Position numbers and translations under genes: made by a program
From: Sporocytophaga myxococcoides
GTDB lineage: Bacteria; Bacteroidota; Bacteroidia; Cytophagales; Cytophagaceae
Length of the DNA: 64,000 nt
Reading direction: 5' to 3'
NCBI RefSeq assembly: GCF_000775915.1
Contig: NZ_BBLT01000012.1
Location: forward strand, 120,877-184,876
In this document: positions 38,439 to 48,440 of the stretch, one piece after another
Layout of the letters: each line of letters begins with the position of its first letter
Numbering within the stretch: the stretch's first letter is position 1
The notes under the pieces: model-generated
Told to the model about the DNA's origin: nothing
Database searches by the model: none
What the model saw: only the letters and a program-made list of their open reading frames with translations

Positions 38439-40880
38439 ATGAGAAGAAGTATACGATTACTCTTAGCCTCAATTGTTTTATTCACTGCAACTATCGCCCA
38501 CTCTCAGGATCAGTGCAAGGTAGTAGGCTGGGCTACACAAAACGGAAGCGTAACCGGAGGAGGTTCCGCAACACCAAAAGTTGTAAGCACTTATGCTGAT
38601 TTAAAATCTGCACTCACTACAGCTTCTGTAAAAGTAGTACATGTACAAGGTACGATTACTTTTCCGACCAATGGACGAATTACAATTCAGGATCAAAGTG
38701 GGAAAACAATTATCGGTCTGCCAAATTCCAAAATGGTTTCAGTAGACATGACTGCAAGCGGATCAGGAATTTTTTACATAAAGAGATGTACAAACTTTAT
38801 CATGCGTAACCTCACTTTTGAAGGTCCTGGAGCCTATGATACCGACGGCAATGATAATCTTACACTTGAAAACTGCCAGAATTTCTGGGTAGACCACTGC
38901 GATTTCAGAGATGGGATGGATGGAAATTTTGATATAAAAACAGCTTCAGATTATATATCTGTTACATGGTGTAAATTCAGTTATCTAAAACCTCCAAAAG
39001 CAGGTGGTTCCGGCGGATCTAACGACCACAGATATACCAATCTTATAGGGAGTTCTGATGGAGCTACCGGTGATGATGGAAAACTTAGAGTTACATTTCA
39101 ATATTGCTGGTGGGGACAAGGATGCGTGGAAAGAATGCCTCGGGTGCGCTTTGGGAAAATACACCTTGTAAACAATCTCTTTAACAGTACTGTTTCGAAT
39201 AGCTGTATCAGGGCGGGTTACAAGGCTGACCTATTAATAGAAAGCAATGTTTTTATCGGGGTAAACAAACCAATTGACCTATATCAAAATGACTTTAAGG
39301 CAGTCACAGAAAGGAACAACATATTCACTAATACAAGCGGAAATACAAAAGGAAGTGGAACATCATTTACTCCTCCCTACTCACTGACTGTTTCAGCTGC
39401 AAGTACTGTACAAAGTCTCGTTACGAATACTTCTTGTGGAGCTGGCGCTACTCTTGAGGGACCAACACAATGTGGCTGCGGTACTCCTCCTGTAAATCAA
39501 CCCCCTACTGCAACTTTAAATTCATCTGCATCATCTGTTTGTGCCGGGACAAAGATAACGTTAACTGCCACTGCAAATGACTCAGATGGAAGCATTTCAA
39601 AAGTCGATTTTTATAATGGTTTAACCTTGTTAGGCTCAGACAATTCATCACCTTATACTTATGAATATACTTCAGGTTCCACTGGGATGCTATCTCTAAA
39701 AGCAGTGGCAACTGACAACTCGAATGCAAAAGGAGAGTCGTCTGTGATAACGGTAACTGTATCAGCATTACCAACTGCCACCATAACTTCAGCTTCAAGC
39801 AGTTTCTGCGAAGGTGAATCAGTTGTTCTGACTTCCAGCTCAGGATCTTCATATACATGGAAAAACGGAACTACTCAGGTAGGAACAGGTTCAACCTATA
39901 CTGCCAAAACTGCCGGTGCATATACAGTTGAAGTCACTAACTCCAATGGTTGCAAAGCAACATCCGCAGTAAAACAAATTTATGTAAATGCATTACCTAC
40001 AGCTATTATAACTGCTCCGGCAAGCAGCTTCTGTGAAGGGGCTTCCATAACACTTACAGCCAGCTCAGGATCTTCTTACAGATGGTTGAACGGATCAACT
40101 CAGGTGGGAACCGCATCTACTTACACGTCTAATGCTGCAGGTGCATATACAGTTGAGATTACTGATGCCAATGGATGCAAGGCGACTTCTCAGGTAAAAC
40201 AGATATCTATAAATGCATTACCTACAGCTATTATAACTGCTCCTCCAAGCAGCTTCTGTGAAGGCGCATCTCTTATACTTACTGCCAGCCCTGGAGGTGC
40301 TTCCTATCAGTGGTATGAGGGACAAAGCAAAAAAGGTGTAAATCCTCTCTATGAAGCAAAATCATCCGGAACCTATACCGTGGAGATAACAGATGCTAAC
40401 GGATGCAAAGCAACTTCAGTCCCTGTTCAGATAGCTGAAGTTCCTTCAGCAGTATGGTATCAGGATACAGATAACGATGGACAGGGAGACGCTGAAAATA
40501 CACTTAGCGCATGCTCACAGCCAGCAGGTTATGTTGCCACAGCCGGTGATGAATGTCCGAATGACCCGAATAAATTCGTGCCAGGGAATTGCGGCTGCAA
40601 TAAATCTGAAACTGAGTGTGTAACATCAACAATAGGTACTATAAATTCCGGCATCAGTGTCTCTCCTCTGCCATTTGACAACTTCACCTCGATAAGTCTT
40701 AAAAATAAAGGAAATATAGAATCTGTGACCATCATATCCGCTTCAGGAGCCATAGCAGAAAAAATTAGCGGGATTCATTTAAATGAAATTCATATAGGTG
40801 AAACTCTTGCTCCTGGTTTCTATTCTGTCATTGTTCAGACTGAAACGGAAGTTATTTCGACGAAGATTATTAAAAAATAA
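38439..40880 (+). CDS. T9SS-secreted PL1 pectate lyase with Ig-like repeats
   Basis: 813 residues. The signal peptide ends AHSQ. The PL1 parallel-beta-helix domain (about 24-330) has FWVDHCDFRDGMDGNFDIK, a Ca-site/active-site region, and CVERMPRVRFGKIHLVNN with the catalytic Arg. A PKD/Ig-like module (about 355-440) follows. Three near-identical 75-residue Ig-like repeats start at about residues 443, 518 and 593 (SSFCEGASxxLTASxG...GAYTVEITDANGCKATS). Next comes a short Cys/Asp-rich DTDNDGQGD segment like calcium-binding type 3 repeats, then a type A sorting domain. It should cleave de-esterified pectin by beta-elimination outside the cell. Confidence 0.9.
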   Translation: MRRSIRLLLASIVLFTATIAHSQDQCKVVGWATQNGSVTGGGSATPKVVSTYADLKSALTTASVKVVHVQGTITFPTNGRITIQDQSGKTIIGLPNSKMVSVDMTASGSGIFYIKRCTNFIMRNLTFEGPGAYDTDGNDNLTLENCQNFWVDHCDFRDGMDGNFDIKTASDYISVTWCKFSYLKPPKAGGSGGSNDHRYTNLIGSSDGATGDDGKLRVTFQYCWWGQGCVERMPRVRFGKIHLVNNLFNSTVSNSCIRAGYKADLLIESNVFIGVNKPIDLYQNDFKAVTERNNIFTNTSGNTKGSGTSFTPPYSLTVSAASTVQSLVTNTSCGAGATLEGPTQCGCGTPPVNQPPTATLNSSASSVCAGTKITLTATANDSDGSISKVDFYNGLTLLGSDNSSPYTYEYTSGSTGMLSLKAVATDNSNAKGESSVITVTVSALPTATITSASSSFCEGESVVLTSSSGSSYTWKNGTTQVGTGSTYTAKTAGAYTVEVTNSNGCKATSAVKQIYVNALPTAIITAPASSFCEGASITLTASSGSSYRWLNGSTQVGTASTYTSNAAGAYTVEITDANGCKATSQVKQISINALPTAIITAPPSSFCEGASLILTASPGGASYQWYEGQSKKGVNPLYEAKSSGTYTVEITDANGCKATSVPVQIAEVPSAVWYQDTDNDGQGDAENTLSACSQPAGYVATAGDECPNDPNKFVPGNCGCNKSETECVTSTIGTINSGISVSPLPFDNFTSISLKNKGNIESVTIISASGAIAEKISGIHLNEIHIGETLAPGFYSVIVQTETEVISTKIIKK
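39766..40440 (+). repeat. Three tandem 225-bp coding repeats in the pectate lyase gene
   Basis: Direct repeats with period 225 bp start at 39766, 39991 and 40216. The second and third share a nearly identical 53-bp stretch (39987-40039 and 40212-40264, two mismatches), showing recent duplication or gene conversion of the Ig-like modules. Confidence 0.85.
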
Positions 40881-40902
40881 ACTATAAGAATGTACGTAAA
40901 GA

Positions 40903-40934
40903 AAAAGGCTGCCCTACAAAGCAGCCTTTTTATA
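40903..40934 (+). terminator. Terminator after pectate lyase gene
   Basis: AAAAAGGCTGC pairs with GCAGCCTTTTT across a short loop (CCTACAAA), immediately followed by further A/T. It sits just downstream of the stop at 40880. Confidence 0.85.
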
Positions 40935-41096
40935 TATTTATGAGTTTAAGAATATGAGAATTATTTTTAAGTAAATTTATTCCAGGATTATTTAAATTTG
41001 CAGATACTATTCTGACTTAATCTACAGATTGTAAACCTATTTAAGGGCTACACTCTCATACACTTCAAATCAGACAACAATATTTGCAGTAACTAT

Positions 41097-41318
41097 ATGA
41101 AAAACGAATACCGTAAGAATATCAAACCCGGAATGGAAGTAGAGATCGTTCTAAAAAAAGATCAGGCTACCGGAAAACTTACCAACGGAATCGTAAAAGC
41201 CATCCTTACCAGCTCCCTGCACCATTCAAGAGGAATAAAGGTTAAACTGGATGATGGACAGGTAGGCAGAGTACAGAAAATTCTTACAGATGAGATAGGA
41301 AATCCTTTGGAAGACTAA
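41097..41318 (+). CDS. YwbE family protein
   Basis: 73 residues. The sequence matches the small conserved YwbE family along its length: IKPGMEVEIVLKKDQ, LTNGIVKAILTSS, HHSRGIKVKLDDGQVGRVQKIL. The family is widespread, cytoplasmic and KOW/SH3-like in appearance, with no established function. It is monocistronic between a terminator and an SdiA-regulated-like gene. Confidence 0.9.
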   Translation: MKNEYRKNIKPGMEVEIVLKKDQATGKLTNGIVKAILTSSLHHSRGIKVKLDDGQVGRVQKILTDEIGNPLED

Positions 41319-41480
41319 TAATCACAATTGGAATCTTGTAGTAAAAACTACGACCAACAATCTCAGAGGATGATCTATCGTTAAAACTAACAATTAAATC
41401 AATCTTAGTTGAGATCCTGAACTATTTGTATCAGCTTATACTCTATAATAAAAGTATAAGCATTACTTTAAACTGTACAT

Positions 41481-42425
41481 TTGAAAATGAGAGCCTTACT
41501 TCACATAATATTTATTACCATTCTAATATCCGGATGCAATTCTCAAAATATAACAACAGACGTTCTGGAGCTTTCAGGTAAAACAGGTAGTAGAAGTGAT
41601 AATACTTCCGGTAATCTGCCTTATGACTTAAATAAGCCATCAATGACTTATACCCTGCCAGAAATTTTAAATGAGGTATCAGGGGTTACGTTCATTGACT
41701 CGGCGCGTTTGGCCTGTATTCAGGATGAATTAGGCACTGCATACATCTATAATATCAATAACAAAGCAATCGAATACGAACATAAGTTTGACCAGGATGG
41801 CGATTTTGAAGGGGTTACCTATATCAATAAATCCCTTTACGTATTGCGCAGCGATGGCAGACTAACCGAGTTGGATAACTTCAACGTACATACAGGAGGT
41901 AAAAATATTCAACATATCAGCCCTTTACTACAAACAGCCAATAACGAAGGACTATGTTATGACAGCTTGCACAACCGGCTTCTGATAGCTGGGAAAAGCA
42001 AACCAGCCGATAACAAATCTGAGCGATATATTTATGAATATGATCTGATAAAAAAAGAATTTGTAGCAGAGCCTGCATACCGGATCAATGTGAATGAAAT
42101 AGAAAAAGTTGCCCAAAGATTCAATATTGAACAACAAAAAGAATATACAGCAAAAGGTAAGTTAAAACCGTTTAACTTCCGTCCTTCAGATCTTGCAGTC
42201 CACCCACTGACCAATGAAATCTATGTACTATCTGCTGCTGACAAATTACTGATAGTAATCGACAGGGCGGGCAACATCAAATACATTTCAAAACTTAACC
42301 CTGAATTGTTTCCCAAAGCAGAAGGAATTGCATTTTCACCTAATGGAACAATGCTAATTTCTAATGAAGGGAAGGAAAAAGTCCCTACAATTCTTATTTT
42401 CCAACCGACGCCGGATAAAAATTAA
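41481..42425 (+). CDS. SdiA-regulated-domain lipoprotein
   Basis: 314 residues with a lipoprotein signal (LLHIIFITILISGC). The six-bladed propeller-like SdiA-regulated domain is read from LNEVSGVTFIDSARLACIQDELGTAYIYN, FDQDGDFEGVTYINKSLYVLRSDGRL, ANNEGLCYDS, FNFRPSDLAVHPLTNEIYVLS and FPKAEGIAFSPNGTMLISNEG. The last two are the conserved EGI and SNE motifs. It is likely attached to the envelope; the ligand is unknown. An internal start at 41487 is possible. Confidence 0.85.
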   Translation: MKMRALLHIIFITILISGCNSQNITTDVLELSGKTGSRSDNTSGNLPYDLNKPSMTYTLPEILNEVSGVTFIDSARLACIQDELGTAYIYNINNKAIEYEHKFDQDGDFEGVTYINKSLYVLRSDGRLTELDNFNVHTGGKNIQHISPLLQTANNEGLCYDSLHNRLLIAGKSKPADNKSERYIYEYDLIKKEFVAEPAYRINVNEIEKVAQRFNIEQQKEYTAKGKLKPFNFRPSDLAVHPLTNEIYVLSAADKLLIVIDRAGNIKYISKLNPELFPKAEGIAFSPNGTMLISNEGKEKVPTILIFQPTPDKN

Positions 42426-42560
42426 TCTCAAAGCCCATGAAAATACTTCTTATGTAACAAATTGTTAAGCAATTTTAAAAAGGTAGGCAACGTGAAAGGA
42501 CATTTATAAAGTCTTTAGTCACATGCATAACTATACCTTAATCTTAACAAAAAAAAACAT

Positions 42561-44234
42561 ATGAAGTATTTTTTCCTTCATTTTCTATTACTCTCCAGTG
42601 CTTTCTGTTTTGCACAGGTAAATTTCACCTCTTCCAACCTTCCGATTGTTTTATTGGAGACAAACGGACAGACCATTCCAGATGAGCCGAAAATAAGTGC
42701 GACCATGAAAATCATTTACAATGGTCAGGGAGTACGCAATCAGGTTAACAATACCCAGTTTAACTTTGTAGGCAATATTGGAATAGAACTTCGTGGAAAC
42801 AGTTCACAATATTTTGATCAGAAACAATATGGGGTTGAAACCCGTGATGCTGCCGGAGAGAACCTGGACACAGCATTGTTGGGGATGCCTTCAGATAAAG
42901 ACTGGGTTTTATATGCTCCCTGGAACGACATATCAATGATTCGTAACGTCCTGGGGTATCACTTGTGGAACAAAATGGATCACTGGGGCCCCAGAACGCG
43001 CATGGTTGAGTTGGTTTTAAACGGAAATTATCAGGGAGTATATGTATTAACAGAAAGCATAAAACGTGGAGATCATAGAGTAAAAACTGCTTCTTTAAAA
43101 GCCAAAGACATATCAGGAATTGACCTTACTGGCGGGTACATTATGAAAATTGATGCTCAAAACAGTCCGGATGACAAAGCTTTTAATTCGACAGTACCCG
43201 GAGTAATTTCCGGCAGTGGAGGGTTCGGAGGAACACCTTCAACCACTGTTACATGGCTGTATCATTATCCAGAACCTAAAAACATTCAGCCCACTCAGGA
43301 AGAATACATTAGAAAATATATTGATACTGTCGAAACGCTTGTTCAATCTCCTAACTTTAATGACCCTGTAAACGGATATGGAAAGTATATCAGCTTACAA
43401 TCTTTTCTGGATTACTTTATTCATACAGAAGTGAGTCTGAACTCAGACGGCTTTAAAAGAAGCGCCTATTTCTACAAAGAGAAAATGCAGAAGGATGGAA
43501 CAAAAGGCAAGCTTAAAGCCGGTCCTGTATGGGATTTGAATCTGGCTTACGGAAACTGTAACTTCTGCAAAGGCAACCAGGTAACAGCCTGGGTACATAA
43601 AGGGTGTGAAACTCTTCCCGTTCCTGCCATGTGGGGCCGACTTTTGCAGGATCCAAATTTTGCAAATGAGTTAAAATGCAGATACCTGGAGCTTCGTCAG
43701 GGCATATTGAGCGATGCTTACATACAGTCCTTTATTGATGCCTATGCTGACACTCTTAATGAAGCTCAGTTCCGCCATTTCAGCAAATGGACTAAATTGC
43801 TGCAACCCAATGGAGGGGGTGGTGGCTTCCCGGGATTTCCGGGTGGTGATCTTTGGTTCAGTGCCTACCGCGTATCTTCCTATTCAGCAGAAATTGATAC
43901 TTTAAAGAAATGGTTTACTGCCAGATTAAAGTTTCTGGATAATAATCTACCGGGAACCTGCGTGATCACTTCAAATGCGCAGAAGGCTCAGTTTCATAAC
44001 TTACAGGTTTTGCCCAACCCTGCTGAAGATCTGCTGGTGATTGAATCCGACGAAAGGATTATTTCGGTCCAACTGTTTTCATCTATTGGCCAATTGATAT
44101 TTGACAAGACGATAACAGGAAATGAAAGACGTCTAACATTAAAAGAGATCGAGGATTGCGCTCCAGGCATATATAGTCTGATTGTGCATGGTGAAGATGG
44201 GAAAATAGGGAAAAAGTTAATTATGGTTAAATAA
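42561..44234 (+). CDS. T9SS-secreted CotH-like kinase family protein
   Basis: 557 residues with a signal peptide (ending CFAQ). The CotH domain runs from LPIVLLETNGQTIPDEPKI through GIELRGNSSQYFDQKQYGVETRD, DWVLYAPWNDISMIRNVLGYHLW and GVYVLTESIKRG to GPVWDLNLAYGN. The last is the DxD/DxN metal-site region of these atypical kinases. A Gly-rich loop (GGGGGFPGFPGGDLW) precedes the type A sorting domain (about 485-557). CotH proteins phosphorylate protein partners in spore coats; extracellular Bacteroidetes members are uncharacterised. Confidence 0.88.
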   Translation: MKYFFLHFLLLSSAFCFAQVNFTSSNLPIVLLETNGQTIPDEPKISATMKIIYNGQGVRNQVNNTQFNFVGNIGIELRGNSSQYFDQKQYGVETRDAAGENLDTALLGMPSDKDWVLYAPWNDISMIRNVLGYHLWNKMDHWGPRTRMVELVLNGNYQGVYVLTESIKRGDHRVKTASLKAKDISGIDLTGGYIMKIDAQNSPDDKAFNSTVPGVISGSGGFGGTPSTTVTWLYHYPEPKNIQPTQEEYIRKYIDTVETLVQSPNFNDPVNGYGKYISLQSFLDYFIHTEVSLNSDGFKRSAYFYKEKMQKDGTKGKLKAGPVWDLNLAYGNCNFCKGNQVTAWVHKGCETLPVPAMWGRLLQDPNFANELKCRYLELRQGILSDAYIQSFIDAYADTLNEAQFRHFSKWTKLLQPNGGGGGFPGFPGGDLWFSAYRVSSYSAEIDTLKKWFTARLKFLDNNLPGTCVITSNAQKAQFHNLQVLPNPAEDLLVIESDERIISVQLFSSIGQLIFDKTITGNERRLTLKEIEDCAPGIYSLIVHGEDGKIGKKLIMVK

Positions 44235-44303
44235 ACTATATTACTCAAAAATAAAGATCCAATAACTAACTATACCACAACAAGAGAGTACCTGTATATA
44301 AGA

Positions 44304-44340
44304 AAGGCTGTACCGTTAAAGGATACAGCCTTTTCTATTT
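44304..44340 (+). terminator. Terminator after CotH gene
   Basis: AAAGGCTGTA pairs with TACAGCCTTT across an 11-12 nt loop, followed by TCTATTT. The rest of the 306-bp gap (44235-44540) shows nothing else recognisable. Confidence 0.8.
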
Positions 44341-44540
44341 AAAATAACTCTACCGTTTCTATCATTTTTTTTTATAAGCAATCTCTTTTACTAACTAGCA
44401 TTCAACTTGAAAGGACTTCCATATGATTATTGAAAGTTAAACCTTCAACACTGTCATAATCCTTTTTATAGTCCTCCCGTATAGAAAGCCATTCTATTGA
44501 AGAAAGTCAATAATGCTACAATCATAAAAACAGAATTACT

Positions 44541-45219
44541 ATGAAAAAGATTTACATCTTAATCGCTATACTATGCTCCTTCTCTCAACTAAGCGCACAG
44601 TATTATTGGCAAATAACAGAAATCACTTCCATTTCTAATGCTGGGACATACGACTTTGGCACGAAACCAGAAAACATTGTATTAAATATAAATCAATGCT
44701 CTGGAGGTATTACTAAACCGCATAACTCAACAGCATATACCAAAAATGGTACGCTAATACAGCTGATACCAATAGCGGAGGGACATTGATAAACACTTAC
44801 AGAAAGTCTACCGAACATAGTTTTTCAGCTACCATATCTTTTGCTCCTCAAACGAATATTGAAGGAACCTTTTATTATTATGCTGTTATCAATGCCCAAT
44901 CAAGGTCTCTCTGTGGCTTTTCATCTGCAGATTCCTTAATAAGCCCTACAGTTAAAGTTACTGTAAACCCGCCAGTATTAACTCTCGATGGGGCCGCACA
45001 AAAACTGAACATGAGTCTGTACCCCAATCCATCAAAAGAATTTGTCAGCATCACTAATTTGCATAACCCAACAAGATATAGAATATACAATCACTTAGGA
45101 ACAGAAATTGATAGTGGCAGCATTCCTCTAGCGAAAAAATAGATATTGCTAACTTAACTAACGGAATGTATTATTTAAAATTCGAGAATGGCAACGTATT
45201 GGAATTCGTAAAAAATTAA
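44541..45219 (+). pseudogene. Small T9SS-type secreted protein broken by two frameshifts
   Basis: Three frames have to be joined. Frame 1, from the ATG at 44541, gives a signal peptide (ending LSAQ) and a start of the mature protein to about KNGT. A shift near 44750 opens NTADTNSGGTLINTYRKSTE and continues through an Ig-like segment to SLYPNPSKEFVSITN, the first half of a type A sorting domain. A second shift near 45130 (at CTAGCGAAAAAATAG) opens SSEKIDIANLTNGMYYLKFE to the TAA at 45217-45219, the sorting-domain end. Both shifts equal a one-base loss. The restored protein would be about 225 residues. It is either a real pseudogene or sequencing error; the second site is an A6 run. Confidence 0.8.
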
Positions 45220-45270
45220 CATGTTGTATTCTGCGAAAGCACAGAATTACCATAGGAAAGTAACACCATA

Positions 45271-45312
45271 AAAAGCTCCTGAAGGCATTTGCGGTCAGGT
45301 GTTTTTTTTGAC
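45271..45312 (+). terminator. Possible terminator after the frameshifted gene
   Basis: AGCTCCTGA and TCAGGTG(T) can pair imperfectly around a 12-nt loop, followed by a T8 run at 45301-45308. Confidence 0.4.
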
Positions 45313-45382
45313 TTCAATTTATCAAAAAGAAATTTCAAGAACCATTAAAAACATATATTCACCTCGTATTATAATCTAAGTT

Positions 45383-46252
45383 TCAAAACATTCTAATTAC
45401 CCCCACCAAAGAAATCACCGGAAGGTTCATATTCAACCTACCTTTGAATTGCCTTTGCTGAATGTCCTTAACAGACATGTTCATATAATCTATCCTGAAT
45501 CCTAATCCTATATTTTTTGTAAAGTGGTATTCTATGTAGGTTTTAAAAGTAAAATAACTGTAAGTATATTTATTAAATGGAGAAGCGGAAAATTTTAACG
45601 CTGCACGATAAAATATCTTCTTTATGAGATAGCCAAATACATCCAAGCCTACAATTGGATTTACAAACCATAATGACCTTTCCACAGAATTATTTTTTAC
45701 CTCATTATTAAGACGGATGAATGCATGTGCACCGGCCAGTCCAAATAAGGCACCAAAATTATATCTTTTATTCTTAAAAAGTGGTTGGATGTACGACAAG
45801 TTGCCTGCAAAGAAGTTGAATCTTGAATGAATTTTTGTTCCACTCTCAAAGAAATGATTACCCAAATGAATATCTCTTCCTAAAGTTCCTGATTTACTGC
45901 TCAGGACAAAATAAACATCAGAGGTAAAACGATAAGAGTTTTTCAGAGCAATCATCACATTCATTTTAGGAACCAAAGTATACCGGGAATGAAGTAAATC
46001 GTTTTGGAAATGTATATTACCTCCACTCTGATCATCTGCTAATCGAATGCTTGTCGTTGGCAGTGCCAATGCACATCCAACATGAAATGTCAGTAGCGGT
46101 AGTTCAGTTTTCGTGCTGTCACTATTATTGTATATAAGAGAGAATAATGAATGATTGCTTCTATAAGGAGTATACGCAACGAGATCTGTAGATAATCGAA
46201 CACAGAAAATAAGAATGAAAATTTTGATATATATTTTGTTATTCTGATTCAT
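45383..46252 (-). CDS. Outer-membrane beta-barrel-like protein
   Basis: 289 residues. An N-terminal hydrophobic signal (IYIKIFILIFCVRLSTDLVAY) is followed by alternating strand/turn sequence typical of barrels: LLTFHVGCALALPT, FFAGNLSYIQPLF, FGALFGLAGAHAF, FFTFKTYIEYHF and a final SLVGVIRMF strand. I recognise no named family or ligand. It is transcribed on its own, ending 70 bp from the possible terminator at 45271-45312. Confidence 0.65.
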   Translation of the reverse strand: MNQNNKIYIKIFILIFCVRLSTDLVAYTPYRSNHSLFSLIYNNSDSTKTELPLLTFHVGCALALPTTSIRLADDQSGGNIHFQNDLLHSRYTLVPKMNVMIALKNSYRFTSDVYFVLSSKSGTLGRDIHLGNHFFESGTKIHSRFNFFAGNLSYIQPLFKNKRYNFGALFGLAGAHAFIRLNNEVKNNSVERSLWFVNPIVGLDVFGYLIKKIFYRAALKFSASPFNKYTYSYFTFKTYIEYHFTKNIGLGFRIDYMNMSVKDIQQRQFKGRLNMNLPVISLVGVIRMF

Positions 46253-46427
46253 TTTTACTGTATCAACTAAATCTTATGGTAAATCAATTTAGTCAAAAAT
46301 CATTCGATAACAAACCTTCGTTGGACTAACTAATAAGAACTATCTGGCTATATTCTTAGGAGGATTAATTTAAAGATCATTCCTAGTTGGACAAACAAAA
46401 GACTTTCTCTATAAGGCAAAAATAAAA

Positions 46428-47099
46428 CTAACAAGTACACTCTGTGATTACAACTACCTTTTCCCCATATAGCTCTTTTATAATTTCCCAAAGTTCCTCA
46501 TCTACCCCATCTCCATTTTCATGATTGACATCTATGCTCTCTATTGATTTCTGCTTCGCAGTCAGTCTTTTTATAATACCTTCAATCTTTTTTGATTTTA
46601 CGTGAACAAAGACTTGATAATAACATAAGTATCCGCTGAACGCATAACCTTGCAATGGTTTCTTACTAATCCAAGGTATGTCAGTTACAGACAAAGGACT
46701 TGAAACTCCAGTAAGATAAGTGAAATCCTGCATTTCGATAATCCTGATCAATTTAATATCTTGATAGGAAATTGACTGTTTATTACTCAATGAGTAAATT
46801 TCCCTTTCCTCTCCCTGAGTATCCCCCACCTCTTGGTATTGATATTTTATTCTTTCCTTGAAATAAAAAAGACTGTCCTTATTGCTTCTGTCATCCCAAC
46901 TTTGATCTAAAGCGTATTTCAAATAATTGGTATTCTCAATAGAATCCATATCCAGATATGCAGAAGGTACATATACAAATCCAATTCTAGTTTCCCCTTT
47001 TTTAGTTTCAATTGTAAACTTGATATGGTAACCGATGTATTCTGCTCTTGAAGAAATAGTAACGAGCGTAAATATCAATATTCCAATTGTTTTATTCAT
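46428..47099 (-). CDS. Unknown secreted protein
   Basis: 223 residues with a short signal peptide (GILIFTLVTISSRA). The mature protein is polar, without membrane segments. Visible landmarks are HIKFTIETKKGETRIGFVYVPSAYLD, a charged middle and KEERE-like stretches, LQGYAFSGYLCYYQVFVHVKS, and a C-terminus ending with two cysteines (ITECTC). No family is recognised. It is monocistronic. Confidence 0.65.
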   Translation of the reverse strand: MNKTIGILIFTLVTISSRAEYIGYHIKFTIETKKGETRIGFVYVPSAYLDMDSIENTNYLKYALDQSWDDRSNKDSLFYFKERIKYQYQEVGDTQGEEREIYSLSNKQSISYQDIKLIRIIEMQDFTYLTGVSSPLSVTDIPWISKKPLQGYAFSGYLCYYQVFVHVKSKKIEGIIKRLTAKQKSIESIDVNHENGDGVDEELWEIIKELYGEKVVVITECTC

Positions 47100-47369
47100 T
47101 TAGTAAAATGTAAAAAAAGCCTTTCCAAAAAAAAATTGAGCCAACAACATACTTTTAACCTGCTCCCAACAAATCCTTCATTTTTCCTAACCAAAGAAAT
47201 GGGGTATAAATAAGAATCCCGTAATAGCTTAAAAGCATATTGATATTAAGTGAGCATTGATCTGATTACAAAATCTGTTTACCCCAATTCTACATTTATA
47301 ACAAATGTTTGATAGAAATTTTATGAGTGCAAATTTTGAAATAGTGTTATCCCAGAAGTTGAACACTCA

Positions 47370-48440
47370 TTAAGGATAAACAATAAGATAGACAAATGCC
47401 ATTAAGTTTACAAGCAATACAGTCCCATATACTATATTACTCCTTCCGCTATTGAGTGACAACATTACGGTTAAGACAGAGAGCATCAATAGTATAATTG
47501 AAAGATAATCCAATCCAAGAATAATTTGGATATTGTAAAAATGACAAACGATTGAGACAACAGGAATAGTGAGTCCAATACTTGCCAACGCTGAACCTAA
47601 AGCCAGATTAAGGCTGGTTTGCAGCTTGTTCTTTCTTGCTGCTATTATAGCTGCTATTCCTTCAGGTAACAATATGATAGAAGCTATTACAATTCCAACT
47701 AAAGTTTTTGGCAGATTATAACTAACAATTATTTCCTCTATGCTGGGTGACAATGTCTTTGCAAGTAGCACCACTATTGATAAACTTACTAAAAGAAAAA
47801 CTGCACTCGTGATGAGGGAACGCTTCGTTATAAAAGGTTTAATGATCTGTTGTGTATTTTTTTCATCTGTAAGAAAATATTCCCGATGCCTGACAGTCTG
47901 TGCGAAAATAAAGGAAACATAAATCAATAGACAAGCCACAGAAGCAAAAATCATTTGAGATGAAGAATAGTAAGGCCCCGAGATGCTTTTGGTAAATGTG
48001 GGAAGTATCAGCGTAAACATTATGATTGAAACCAGAGATACCAAAGCAATAGTTACGGAATGCTTGGAGAAGGTCTGTTCATGATGTTTAAGACCTCCTA
48101 TGAAAAGACACAAACCAACAATACCATTCAATATAAGCATAGTGGCAGCATAAACAGTATCACGAGCCAAGGATACTGATTCTTCACCACCTGATATCAT
48201 CAGTGAAACAATTACAGAAACCTCAATAATAGTAATTGCTACTGCTAAAATTATCGTACCATAGGGTTCACCTACTCTGTGTGCAATAATCTCAGAATGG
48301 TGAACAGCGGACATAACGGAACCGATGAGGAGAAAACCTGCGATGATCTGAAAAGTTACATTTTCATAAATATAACCAGAAAAGAAAAGCAGGCACGCCA
48401 ACAAAGGCAGAGAGACAGTCCATTGATATAATAGCTTCAT
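47370..48440 (-). CDS. chaA: ChaA-type calcium/cation:proton antiporter
   Basis: 356 residues, about ten or eleven membrane helices in two inverted halves, as in the CaCA superfamily. The first conserved motif is HSEIIAHRVGEPYGTIILAVAITIIEVSVIVSLM, matching the alpha-repeat of ChaA with its acidic residue. The second is VGIVIASIILLPEGIAAIIAARKNKLQTSLNLALGSALASIGLTIPVVS, the second alpha-repeat. It exchanges Ca2+ (or Na+/K+) for H+ across the inner membrane. It stands alone upstream of a run of small unknown genes. Confidence 0.88.
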   Translation of the reverse strand: MKLLYQWTVSLPLLACLLFFSGYIYENVTFQIIAGFLLIGSVMSAVHHSEIIAHRVGEPYGTIILAVAITIIEVSVIVSLMISGGEESVSLARDTVYAATMLILNGIVGLCLFIGGLKHHEQTFSKHSVTIALVSLVSIIMFTLILPTFTKSISGPYYSSSQMIFASVACLLIYVSFIFAQTVRHREYFLTDEKNTQQIIKPFITKRSLITSAVFLLVSLSIVVLLAKTLSPSIEEIIVSYNLPKTLVGIVIASIILLPEGIAAIIAARKNKLQTSLNLALGSALASIGLTIPVVSIVCHFYNIQIILGLDYLSIILLMLSVLTVMLSLNSGRSNIVYGTVLLVNLMAFVYLIVYP

